From CAVURS01 sp963834425 (lineage in GTDB: Bacteria > Actinomycetota > Actinomycetes > Actinomycetales > CAVURS01): DNA of 64,000 nucleotides. Below are positions 44,011-54,402 of the stretch, in pieces (the stretch's first letter is position 1; the number at the start of each line of letters is the position of its first letter). Under the pieces are notes generated by a model that did no database searches, was not told where the DNA came from, and saw only the letters and a list, made by a program, of their open reading frames with translations. The DNA lies in assembly GCA_963834425.1 (NCBI GenBank), contig CAWIBR010000008.1, positions 310,001 through 374,000 of the forward strand, in the 5' to 3' direction. The translations under genes were made by a program, and so were the position numbers.

Positions 44011-46341
44011 CTACGCGTCCGGCCCGGGGGCCGCGGGTCGGAGCCAGATCGCGCCGAGCGGGGGCAGGCTCACGGTGGCCGACGCGGGCTGGGCGTGCCA
44101 GGACTCCTCGACCGCCTCGACCGCGCCCAGGTTGCCGACGCCGGATCCGCCGTAGCCCTCCGCGTCGGTGTTGAGCACCTCGTCCCAGCGACCGGCGAGT
44201 GGCAGTCCGAGCCGGAAGTCGTGATGCGGCGTACCGGCGAAGTTGATCCCGGCAACGAGCACGTCGCGCGGTCCACCCGGACCCTGGCGGATGAAGGTGA
44301 AGGTGTTGCCGGCGGCGTCGTTGGCGTCGATCCACCGGAAGCCCTCCGGCGTGAGATCGCGCGCCCACAGCGCGGGCGTCTCGCCATAGACCCGGTTCAT
44401 GTCCTTGACCATCTGGTGCACCCCGAGATGTGTGGGCTGGTCGAGCAGCCACCAATCCAGGCTGCGGCTGTCGGCCCACTCCGACTCCTGGCCGAACTCG
44501 GTGCCCATGAAGATCAGCTGCTTGCCCGGATGAGCCCACATCAACGCGAGATAGGCGCGCAGCGTCGCCAGCTGCTTCCACCGGTCGCCGGGGATCTTGC
44601 GCAGCAACGACCCCTTGCCGTGCACGACCTCGTCGTGGCTGATCGGCAACACGAAGTTCTCGCTCCAGGCGTACATCAACGAGAACGTCATCTCGTGGTG
44701 GTGCCATTGGCGGTGGACCGGTTCGTGCCCGATGTAGGCGAGCGAGTCGTGCATCCAGCCCATGTTCCACTTCAGCCCGAAACCCAAGCCGCCCAAGTGA
44801 GTTGCTCGGGTGACGCCGGGCCAAGCGGTGGACTCCTCGGCGATCGTGACGACGCCCGGCACCCGCTTGTAGACCGTCGCGTTGGTCTCCTGCAGGAACT
44901 GCACGGCCTCCAGATGCTCGCGCCCGCCGTACTGGTTCGGCGCCCACTCGCCGTCTTTGCGGGAGTAGTCGAGGTAGAGCATCGAGGCCACCGCGTCGAC
45001 CCGGAGGCCGTCGGCGTGGAACTCCTCGCACCAGTAGATCGCGTTGGCCACCAAGAAGTTCCGCACCTGCGGGTTGCCGAAGTCGAAGACGTGGGTGCCC
45101 CAGTCCGGCTGATCGCCGCGCCGGGGGTCGGGGTGCTCGTAGAGCGCCTGACCGTCGAACCGGGCCAGCGCGAACGCGTCCTTCGGGAAGTGCGCCGGCA
45201 CCCAGTCCAGGAGCACGCCGATCCCGCGCTGGTGGAAGGTGTCGACCAGGTAGCGGAAGTCGTCCGGCACCCCGAATCTCGCGGTCGGTGCGTAATAGCC
45301 GGTGACCTGGTAGCCCCACGACGGCCCGTAGGGATGCTCCATCACCGGCATCAGCTCGACGTGCGTGTAGCCCAGGTCGGCGACGTAGTTGACCAGTTGG
45401 TCGGCCAGCTCGCGATACGACAGCCCTTGGCGCCATGAGCCGAGGTGCACCTCGTAGACGCTCATCGGTCCGTTGTGCGGGTCGCTCGCCGCCCGCTGGG
45501 TCATCCAGTCCTGGTCACCCCAGGTGTACGACGACGTGGTGACCACCGACGCGGTGGACGGGGGCACCTCGGTGGCCTGGGCCATCGGGTCGGACTTGAG
45601 CAGGCGGCGTCCGTCCCGGGCCAGGATCTCGAACTTGTAGCGGGTGCCCTCGCCCACGCCGGGAACGAAGAGCTCCCAGACGCCGGAGGAGCCGAGGGAC
45701 CGCATCGGGTGAGCGGCCGGGTCCCAGTGGTTGACGTCAGAGGCGAGTCGCACCCCGACCGCGTGCGGCGCCCAGACCGCGAACGACGTGCCGCGCACCG
45801 CCCCGAGCGGCCCGTCGTACTCGTGCAGGTGCGCGCCCAGGACGGTCCACAGCTGCTCGTGCCGGCCCTCGCCGATCAGGTGGATGTCGACCTCGCCCAG
45901 CGTCGGCAGGAAGCGGTAGGGGTCGTCGGCCGTCACCGGCTCGTGGTCGGGATAGGTGACCTCGAGCCGGTAGTCGCGCACCTCGGCGAAGGGGAGCACG
46001 CCGACGAAGACGCCCTCGCGTTCGTGGCTCAGCTCATGCCGGGAGCCGTCGTCCAGGAGCGCAACGACGGTGGAGGCCAGCGGCCGAAGGACGCGCAACG
46101 TGACGCCGCCGTCGTAAGGATGCGGCCCGAGGATCGAGTGCGGGTCGTGGTGGGCGCCGCCGACGATCCGCTCGATCTCGGCCGCGTCCACGGGCCGGGT
46201 TCGCCGCTGGGGCGTGGCCGGGATCGACGACTTTGCGGGGGTTTGCGCGGACGCCACCTGCGGGGCGTCGTCCTCGCTCACCGACAGTGTGGGCTCACGG
46301 GTGGCCTCACGGCGTTCGGTGGGCGGCATCGGGTCCGGCAT
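44011..46341 (-). CDS. glgB: 1,4-alpha-glucan branching enzyme
   Basis: 776 residues (GH13). Adds alpha-1,6 branches to linear glucan. A disordered N-terminal 70 residues, then two beta-sandwich parts (RIVGGAHHDPHSILGPHPYD; FAVWAPHAVGVRLASDVNHWD). Catalytic barrel: LMPVMEHPYGPSWGYQ, nucleophile Asp449 in GLRVDAVASMLYLDYSR, acid Glu502 in IAEESTAWPG and LPISHDEVVHGKGSLL. The 53-residue gap between them equals that in E. coli GlgB. ATG 46341 has AAGGATGG upstream. It works on chains made by GlgE. Confidence 0.95.
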   Translation of the reverse strand: MPDPMPPTERREATREPTLSVSEDDAPQVASAQTPAKSSIPATPQRRTRPVDAAEIERIVGGAHHDPHSILGPHPYDGGVTLRVLRPLASTVVALLDDGSRHELSHEREGVFVGVLPFAEVRDYRLEVTYPDHEPVTADDPYRFLPTLGEVDIHLIGEGRHEQLWTVLGAHLHEYDGPLGAVRGTSFAVWAPHAVGVRLASDVNHWDPAAHPMRSLGSSGVWELFVPGVGEGTRYKFEILARDGRRLLKSDPMAQATEVPPSTASVVTTSSYTWGDQDWMTQRAASDPHNGPMSVYEVHLGSWRQGLSYRELADQLVNYVADLGYTHVELMPVMEHPYGPSWGYQVTGYYAPTARFGVPDDFRYLVDTFHQRGIGVLLDWVPAHFPKDAFALARFDGQALYEHPDPRRGDQPDWGTHVFDFGNPQVRNFLVANAIYWCEEFHADGLRVDAVASMLYLDYSRKDGEWAPNQYGGREHLEAVQFLQETNATVYKRVPGVVTIAEESTAWPGVTRATHLGGLGFGLKWNMGWMHDSLAYIGHEPVHRQWHHHEMTFSLMYAWSENFVLPISHDEVVHGKGSLLRKIPGDRWKQLATLRAYLALMWAHPGKQLIFMGTEFGQESEWADSRSLDWWLLDQPTHLGVHQMVKDMNRVYGETPALWARDLTPEGFRWIDANDAAGNTFTFIRQGPGGPRDVLVAGINFAGTPHHDFRLGLPLAGRWDEVLNTDAEGYGGSGVGNLGAVEAVEESWHAQPASATVSLPPLGAIWLRPAAPGPDA

Positions 46342-46438
46342 CCCGCCATCCTTGCGGGCCGGGCGACCAGACACCACCCCAAGCGGTTCACCCTCACCCG
46401 TGCGCTCGGGTTGATCGGCCGGAGCGCACGGCCGGGCA

Positions 46439-47375
46439 TCAGCGGCCGCTTCGTCCGAGCGGGTCGGGCACGAGGACGAGCTTGCCGCGGACGTGGCCCC
46501 CCTCGCTGACCCGGTGCGCCTGCGGCCGCCTCGTCGAACGGGAAGGTCTGCGCGACCGGGAGCGTGAAGCGACCCTGTTCGAAAAGGTCGGCGGCCTGGG
46601 CCAGCGCATCCCACGAGCGCGGCTCGCCCGCCCCGGCCGTGAGGCGGACCCCGTAGTCGGCCGCGTCGTAGCTGGCGATCGTCACCACCTTGCCCGGGTC
46701 GCCGGTGATCTCGATCAGCGCCGGGAGCACGCCGTGCCCGGCCGTGTCGAAAGCCAGGTCGACGCCTTGCGGTGCCAGTGCGCGCACCCGGTCGGGCAGG
46801 CCCTCGCCGTACGTCGTGGGTGTCACGCCCAGGCTGCGCAGGTAGTCGTGGTTGGCCTCGCTGGCCGTGCCGATGACCGTGCCGGCACCGTCGGCGATCG
46901 CGAACTGGACGGCCGCCTGGCCCACGCCGCCGGCGGCCCCGTTGATCAGGACAGTGGCGCCGGGCTCGACACCGATGATGCGCAGCGCTCGCTGTGCGGT
47001 CTCGACGGCGACCGGTAGTCCGGCGGCCTCCTCGAACGAGAGGTCGGCCGGCTTGGCGGCCCAGGCGTGCAGGACGGCGAACTCGGCCGCCGCGCCACCG
47101 GTCGCCTGGCCGAAGACCTGATCGCCGATCTGCACGTCCTCGACGCCCTCGCCGACCTCGTCGACCACCCCGGAGGCGTCGAGTGCGGTCGTCGTCGGAT
47201 GGTCCGGTGCCGTGGCGCTGGCGAAGGCGCCGCTGCGGATCTTGTAGTCCACCGGGTTGATGCCCACCGCGCGGACCGCGATCCGCACCTGCCCGGCGCC
47301 GGCGTGCGGCTCCGGCACCTCGGCCACGTGCAGGACCTCGGGTGCGCCGTACTCCTCGAACTGCACTGCCTTCAT
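46439..47375 (-). CDS. NADP-dependent quinone oxidoreductase-like (MDR) enzyme, 1-base shift near 46520
   Basis: About 311 residues after correction. Zinc-free medium-chain reductase: MKAVQFEEYGAPEVLHVAEV, GINPVDYKIRSG, and the nucleotide site LINGAAGGVGQAAVQFA. Near 46520 the frame drifts into a run of Pro/Arg. Removing one base restores AHRVSEGGHVRGKLVLVPD, the normal family C-terminus, and a TGA at 46439. Reduces quinones or enones with NADPH. It sits alone between glgB and the maltokinase gene with its own 185-bp upstream region (47376-47560), which has GAAAGG before the ATG and no gene. Confidence 0.85.
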
Positions 47376-47560
47376 GGTCGGGCCTTTCGTCGGGGTGGGC
47401 CGAGCTCTGGTCTGTCCGCGCTCAACCTCGGTCGACGGCGTTCTAGTCCCCGCCCGACCAGACAATCCGTCGTCATTCCCTGGCGACGCGCCGCCGCGGT
47501 CAGCACCCCCGCACGGCGTGTCCCCCAAGAGTCACGACGAACTGTCTGGTGGCGCCTCGG

Positions 47561-48970
47561 TCAGGAGCCGGTGAGCCGCGCGACGGCCCGCAGGGGTACG
47601 TCGATCCAGTCCGGCCGGTTGCGGGCCTCGTAGACGACCTCGTAGAGGGCCTTGTCCAGCTCGAGCGCGACGAGCAGCGCGGGATGATCGCGGGGGTCCT
47701 GGCCGTGCACGTCGGCGTAGCCGAGGCAGAAGTCCTCCCGGCAGCGGGCCGCCCAGGCCTGGCCCCACGCGCGGGCCTGGGCGGGAGGGAGGTCGCCGCT
47801 CTCGGCCTGATGGGCTGCGTAGTCGAAGGACCGCAACATGCCGGCGACGTCGCGCAGGGCCAGATCCGGGTCGCTGCGCTCGCTGATCGGTCGTAGCGGC
47901 TCGCCCTCGAAGTCGAGCAGGACCCATCCGCGGTCCGGCACGTCGAGCACCTGGCCGAGGTGGTAGTCGCCGTGGATCCGTTGCAGCACAGGGAAATCCA
48001 CCAACTCGTCCAGCTGGTCGTGGATCGCCCGAACCTCAGGCTCGATGCCGGCCAGGTCCTCGACCTGGCTGCACGCCCAGTCGGCCCGGATGCGCAGGGC
48101 GTGGATCAGCTCCGATCGGCGGGCCGTTGACGCCGTCTCGGTGGCCAGGGTCTCGGCGAGCGTGCGGTGCACCTCTGCGGTGGCCTGGCCGAGCGTGTAG
48201 GCCTGCGCGCCGAAGTCCTCGCCCCGGGCCAGCGACTGCGAGGCCTCGCGCCAGGCGTCGCGGGTGCCGACCAGGAACTCGCTGGCGAAGGCCAGGTGTC
48301 CCGAGACGGCCGAACCGTCGGGCCGGGTCCAGGAGCCCTCGATCCAGCCCGAGGGGGCCGGCACCCGGGTGCTCCCGGCGGCGGCCAGGGCCGACTGGAC
48401 CACGACGTCGGGGTTGGCGCCGCCGTAGAGCGTCCGGAAGAGCTTGACGATCACCGGCGGGTTGCCGTCGACGATCACGCTGGTGTTGGACTGCTCGCCG
48501 GACAGGACGTGCGCCGCGCCGTGGACGGGCACCTCGACCCCGCCCGGCTGCAGCCGGCCCTGCGCGCCGGGGCCACCGGGCATGCGCACCGCGGCCTGGT
48601 CGGCGATCAACTGCAGCCAGGCCCGCACGAAGGCCGGGTCGTGGGCGCCGTCGTAGACCGGCCAGGGACCGTCGTCCGAGGCGAGCACGCCGACCAGCGC
48701 GTGCTCCTGGCCCGGGACAGCCTCGGCGCGCAGCACCAGGGGCACCTGGTACGTCGTGACCTCGCCCCGCGTCGTCGTCGCCGACACCACATGCAGCTGG
48801 ACCAGCACGCGGTGGCGGCTCGTCGGCACCGTCGGCACGTCGGCATCGGCCGAGGTCGATATGGCCGTCGAGGGTCAGCTCGCCGCTCGTCCCCTTGCCG
48901 GCGAACCAGCGCTGCGCGGGCACCCACGCGTCCAGCAGGTCACGCAGGAGGTCCTGCTGGTCCCGCCCGG

Positions 48971-48974
<4 letters not shown>
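47561..48974 (-). CDS. mak: Maltokinase (Mak/Pep2), 1-base shift near 48853
   Basis: About 470 residues after correction. Phosphorylates maltose to maltose-1-phosphate, the donor for GlgE. N-terminal cap WVPAQRWFAGKG, then after the shift VLVQLHVVSAT, SNTSVIVDGNPPVIVKLFR, the catalytic loop RIHGDYHLGQVL and metal site WVLLDFEGEPLRP. Taking out one base near 48853 joins LDGHIDL to ADADVPTVPTSRH without loss, so an error is likely. ATG 48974 overlaps the treS stop (ATGA). Its location right after treS and glgE is the classic GlgE-pathway order. Confidence 0.92.
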
Positions 48975-50701
<1,727 letters not shown>

Positions 50702-52682
50702 TTACAGGCTCCGGACGTGCAGGACGTGGGCCGGCTCGCTGTCGCGGCCGAGCCGGACGAACGCGTGCTCGCCCCAGTGCCAGGACTGACCGGTGATCAG
50801 GTCATGGGCCAAAAAGCCCTCGTCCCAACGCAATCCGAGCTCCTCCATGTTGAGATGCACCCACGACTCGCGGGTGCTGTGCGGGTCGAGGTTGACGACG
50901 ACGAGGATCGTGTCGTCGCGGCCGTCGACCACGCGTCGCTTCGAGTAGACGATCGTCGCCGGGTCGTCGGCGGTGTGGAACCGCAGGTTGCGCAAGGTGT
51001 GCAGCGCCGGGTGCTCGCGGCGGATCCGGTTGAGCTGGGTGATGTACGGCGCGAGGGTCTGTCCCTCCTTGGCGCCCCCGGGCTCGTACGCCGCCCAGTC
51101 CCGCGGCCGGTACTGGAACTTCTCGTTGTCCAGGTACTCCTCGGCCCCGGGCCGGGCTACGTGCTCGTAGAGCTCGTACCCCGCGTAGACACCCCAGCTC
51201 GGCGCGAGCGTGGCCGCGAGGGCGGCCCGCAGCCGGAAGGCCGTCGGCCCGCCGTACTGCAGGAACTCGGTGAGGATGTCCGGGGTGTTGACGAAGAAGT
51301 TCGGCCGGAACCAGGCGGCCGCATCGCCGGAGAGCTCGGTGAGGTACTCCTCGAGCTCCCACTTGGCGTTGCGCCAGGTGAAGTAGGTATAGGACTGCTG
51401 GAAGCCGACCCGGCCCAAGGTGTTCATCATCGCCGGCCGGGTGAAGGCCTCGGCCAGCAGGATCAGGTCGGGCTCGTCGATCCGCAGCTGGGCGATCAGC
51501 CGCTCCCAGAACGACACCGGTTTCGTGTGCGGGTTGTCGACCCGGAACGTCTTGATGCCGTGCGACATCCAGAGCCGCACGATCCGCAGGACCTCCTGGT
51601 AGATCCCCTCTGGGTCGTTGTCGAAGTTGACCGGGTAGATGTCCTGGTACTTCTTGGGCGGGTTCTCGGCGTACGCGATCGAGCCGTCGACGCGCGTGGT
51701 GAACCACTCCGGATGCGTTGTCGCCCAGGGGTGGTCGGGCGCGCACTGCAAGGCGAGGTCCATCGCCACCTCGAGCCCGACCTCACCGGCCCGGGCCAGG
51801 AAGGCGTCGAAGTCGGCGAACGTGCCGAGATCCGGGTGGATCGTGTCGTGGCCGCCCTCGTCGGAGCCGATGGCCCACGGGGATCCCGGGTCCTGCGGTC
51901 CGGCGTTCAGCGTGTTGTTCGGACCCTTGCGGTTGACCCGCCCGATCGGATGGATCGGCGGGAGATAGAGGATGTCGAAGCCCATCGCGGCGACCGCGGG
52001 CAGCCGGTCCATCGCGGTGCGGAAGGTCCCCGACTGCCAGCGGCCGGCCCGGTCCTGGCGCGCGCCCTCGGAGCGCGGGAAGAACTCGTACCACGAGCCG
52101 TAGAGCGCTCGCTCCCGCTCGACCAGCACGGTCTGGGGCTCGACTCGGCGTGACCAGGTCGCGCAACGGCCGCTCGGCCAGCTCGCGCCGCACCTGGGCC
52201 GACGTCGCCGCGGCCAGCCGGACCGGTGCCGGTCGGCCCGGGTCCTCCAGCGCCGTGACCGCATCCAGGAGCGGCCGGGCCTGGGCCGGCGTGCGTGGCA
52301 CCTGGGCGACGGCCCGGCGCAGGAGCACCGCACCCTCGGCCAGCATCAGCTCGCTGTCGATGTCGGCCGCGATCTTGATCGTCGCGTCGTGGTCCCACGT
52401 CGCGTAAGGGTCGCTCCACCCTTCGACGCTCAACGTCCACGGCCCCTGCTCGTCGGCGGCCAGCGACCCACCCCAGCGGTCCAGCCCTGGCCCGAGCGAG
52501 TGCATCGTGACGCTCACTCGGCGGCCGTCCGGTGCCGTCAGGACGGCGGTCGCGCTGACCGCGCCATGACCTTCGGCGAAGACGGTCGCGGTGACGGGCA
52601 GCTCCTCACCGACCACGGCCTTGGCCGGCCAGCGGCCACCCTCCACCGACGGCCGCACCGCCAGCACCGGGATCCGGCCCAC
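50702..52682 (-). CDS. glgE: Alpha-1,4-glucan:maltose-1-phosphate maltosyltransferase, 1-base shift near 52148
   Basis: About 660 residues after correction. Extends alpha-glucan with maltose from maltose-1-phosphate. N-terminal domain GRIPVLAVRPSVEGGRWPAKA, then barrel: YGSWYEFFPRSEG, ILYLPPIHPIGRVNRKG, nucleophile in TFRVDNPHTKP, acid in LILLAEAFTRP. Near 52148 a spare base splits the frame: without it LRDLVTP continues to VEPQTVLVERERALYG. The GTG at 52682 begins the usual family start. A Pro/Ala-rich extension starting at 52923 (MRVKTPSGKRGAKRAAP) may belong to the protein if one more base is corrected near 52728. Confidence 0.92.
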
Positions 52683-53037
52683 TCCGCCATCCGCCGCGGT
52701 GGTGGCGATGGCAGCCTGGCGTCTCGGCCGGCGTGTCGGGTGGCAGCTCAGCTGGCGGGGCGGAATCGACCGGCTCGACCGGCTCGACCGGCTCGGCCGA
52801 CACCGGCGGTTGCGGCGCCGGCGTTGCCGAGGGCGCGACCGCGGCCGTCTTTCGCGTCGTCCTGGGGGCGGCGGGGGCGGCTCGTTTGGCGCCCCGCTTG
52901 CCGGACGGTGTCTTCACCCGCACGACGCTATCGAGTCACCCGCCAGGCTGCGAGGCGCCGGCCTCTGACGCGCCGCGCCATCGGGGGCCGGCGGGCCGTG
53001 GACGATGCCCGACGGCGGTAGGGAAGACTTCGCCGCC
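52683..53037. other. 355-bp region between divergent glgE and AGE isomerase genes
   Basis: On the minus strand a possible N-terminal extension of GlgE (MRVKTPSGKRGAKRAAPAAP from 52923) runs to about 52728, where the frame must shift to join RRQAAIATTAADGGVGRIPV. It is Lys/Arg- then Pro/Glu-rich, like extensions of some actinobacterial GlgE. If not coding, the region holds both promoters. No other gene seen. Confidence 0.4.
52766..52792 (-). repeat. 9-bp repeat, three exact units (encodes EPV repeats in the possible GlgE extension)
   Basis: TCGACCGGC three times, then a partial unit. On the minus strand in the proposed frame it gives EPVEPVEPVDS. Confidence 0.75.
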
Positions 53038-54315
53038 ATGACGACCCCCGGTGGACCGGATGAACCGTTGCCCGCCCCGTTGCCCGCTCTGCCACCTTTG
53101 CCCACGCGCTGGCCGGACGTCGCGCACCGCGCCTGGCTGAGCGCGGAGGGCGCTCGGCTGCTGGAGTTCGGCCGGGCCTCCCTGGTGCCGGGCGATGGCT
53201 TCGGCTGGCTCGACCGGGAGGGTCGACTGGAGCTGGACCGACCGGTGGCCACGTGGATCACGGCGCGGATGACCCACGTCTACTCGCTGGCGACCCTGCG
53301 CGGGGCGGCGTTCGGACCGGACCTGGCCGATCACGGCCTGCAGGCGCTCGCCGGGCCCCTGCAGGATCACCAACACGGCGGCTGGTTCGAGGGCCGCGAC
53401 GACCTGGCTCGCAAAGCGGCGTACACCCATGCCTTTGTCGTCCTGGCCGCGAGCAGTGCCCATCTGGCTCTACGGCCGGGGGCCGCCGACCTGCTCGAGC
53501 GGGCTCTTTCCGTTGTGCAGCAACGGTTTCTGGACGAGCAGCCCGGGGTGACCTGGGAGTCGTACGACGCGAGCTGGGCGGACCGCGAGCCCTATCGGGG
53601 CGCCAACAGCGCGATGCACATGGTCGAAGCACTCCTCGCTGCGGCCGACGCGACCGAGGACGGGACCTGGCGTCGGCACGCCCTGGACATCGCGCGCACG
53701 GCGGTCCACGAGGTCGCACCCGCGCAGGGGTGGTTGATCCCGGAGCACCGAGCGTCAGATGGCACGGTGCTGCTCGACTTCAACGACGACCGGCGCGATG
53801 ACCCCTTCCGGCCGTACGGCGCGACGCCGGGACACAGCTTCGAGTGGGCCCGGCTGATGCTGTCGATCGAGGCGGCCATGGTCGGCGCGGGCGAGGAGCC
53901 GCCACCGTGGCTCCTCGCGGACGCTCGGGAGCTGTTCGAGGTGGCGACCCGGGTCGGCCTGGCCCCGCCGACCGGCTTCGTCTACACGGTCGACTGGTCC
54001 GGGCGGCCGGTCGTGCCGGCGCGCTTCCACTGGGTGCTGGCCGAGGCCATCGCCGCGGCGGCGGTGCTGCACCGGCGCACCGGCGACCCGGCGTACGCCG
54101 ACTGGTATTCCACCTGGTGGGACGTCGCCGAGCGGTTCTATCTGGACCTGACGGGTGGGAGCTGGTGGCACGAGCTGGACGCCGAGGGGCGGCCAGCCGG
54201 CACGGTCTGGCCGGGCAAACCCGACGTTTATCACGCATACCAGGCGACCTTGATCCCGCTGCAGCCGCCGGGTGGCTCGCTGGCCGGGGCGCTCGCGATC
54301 CCGCCGCCGCTGTGA
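53038..54315 (+). CDS. AGE-family (N-acylglucosamine 2-epimerase/mannose isomerase type) sugar isomerase
   Basis: 425 residues forming an (alpha/alpha)6 barrel. Motifs: RMTHVYSLATLRG, HGGWFEGRDDLARKAAYTHAF, PYRGANSAMHMVEALLAA, PGHSFEWARLML (His), and WWHELDAEGRPAGTVWPGKPDVYHAYQATL (second His region). Enzymes of this kind interconvert mannose and fructose/glucose, cellobiose, or sulfoquinovose; which one is not clear from sequence. Its place between glgE and glgP suggests a free sugar from glucan turnover. ATG 53038 was chosen as the first Met next to the conserved start. Confidence 0.83.
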   Translation: MTTPGGPDEPLPAPLPALPPLPTRWPDVAHRAWLSAEGARLLEFGRASLVPGDGFGWLDREGRLELDRPVATWITARMTHVYSLATLRGAAFGPDLADHGLQALAGPLQDHQHGGWFEGRDDLARKAAYTHAFVVLAASSAHLALRPGAADLLERALSVVQQRFLDEQPGVTWESYDASWADREPYRGANSAMHMVEALLAAADATEDGTWRRHALDIARTAVHEVAPAQGWLIPEHRASDGTVLLDFNDDRRDDPFRPYGATPGHSFEWARLMLSIEAAMVGAGEEPPPWLLADARELFEVATRVGLAPPTGFVYTVDWSGRPVVPARFHWVLAEAIAAAAVLHRRTGDPAYADWYSTWWDVAERFYLDLTGGSWWHELDAEGRPAGTVWPGKPDVYHAYQATLIPLQPPGGSLAGALAIPPPL

Positions 54316-54388
54316 CCGCGGCCTGAAACTTCTTGCCGACCTTGCAGGAAAACGTCACGGGTGGGCGTGTCGGGGCCCGCGAAGCCAC

Positions 54389-54394
54389 TAGCGT
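54389..54394 (+). promoter_or_regulatory. -10 element TAGCGT (leaderless) of glgP
   Basis: TAGCGT then 8 nt to GTG 54403. Confidence 0.5.
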
Positions 54395-54402
54395 GCAGTC
54401 TC

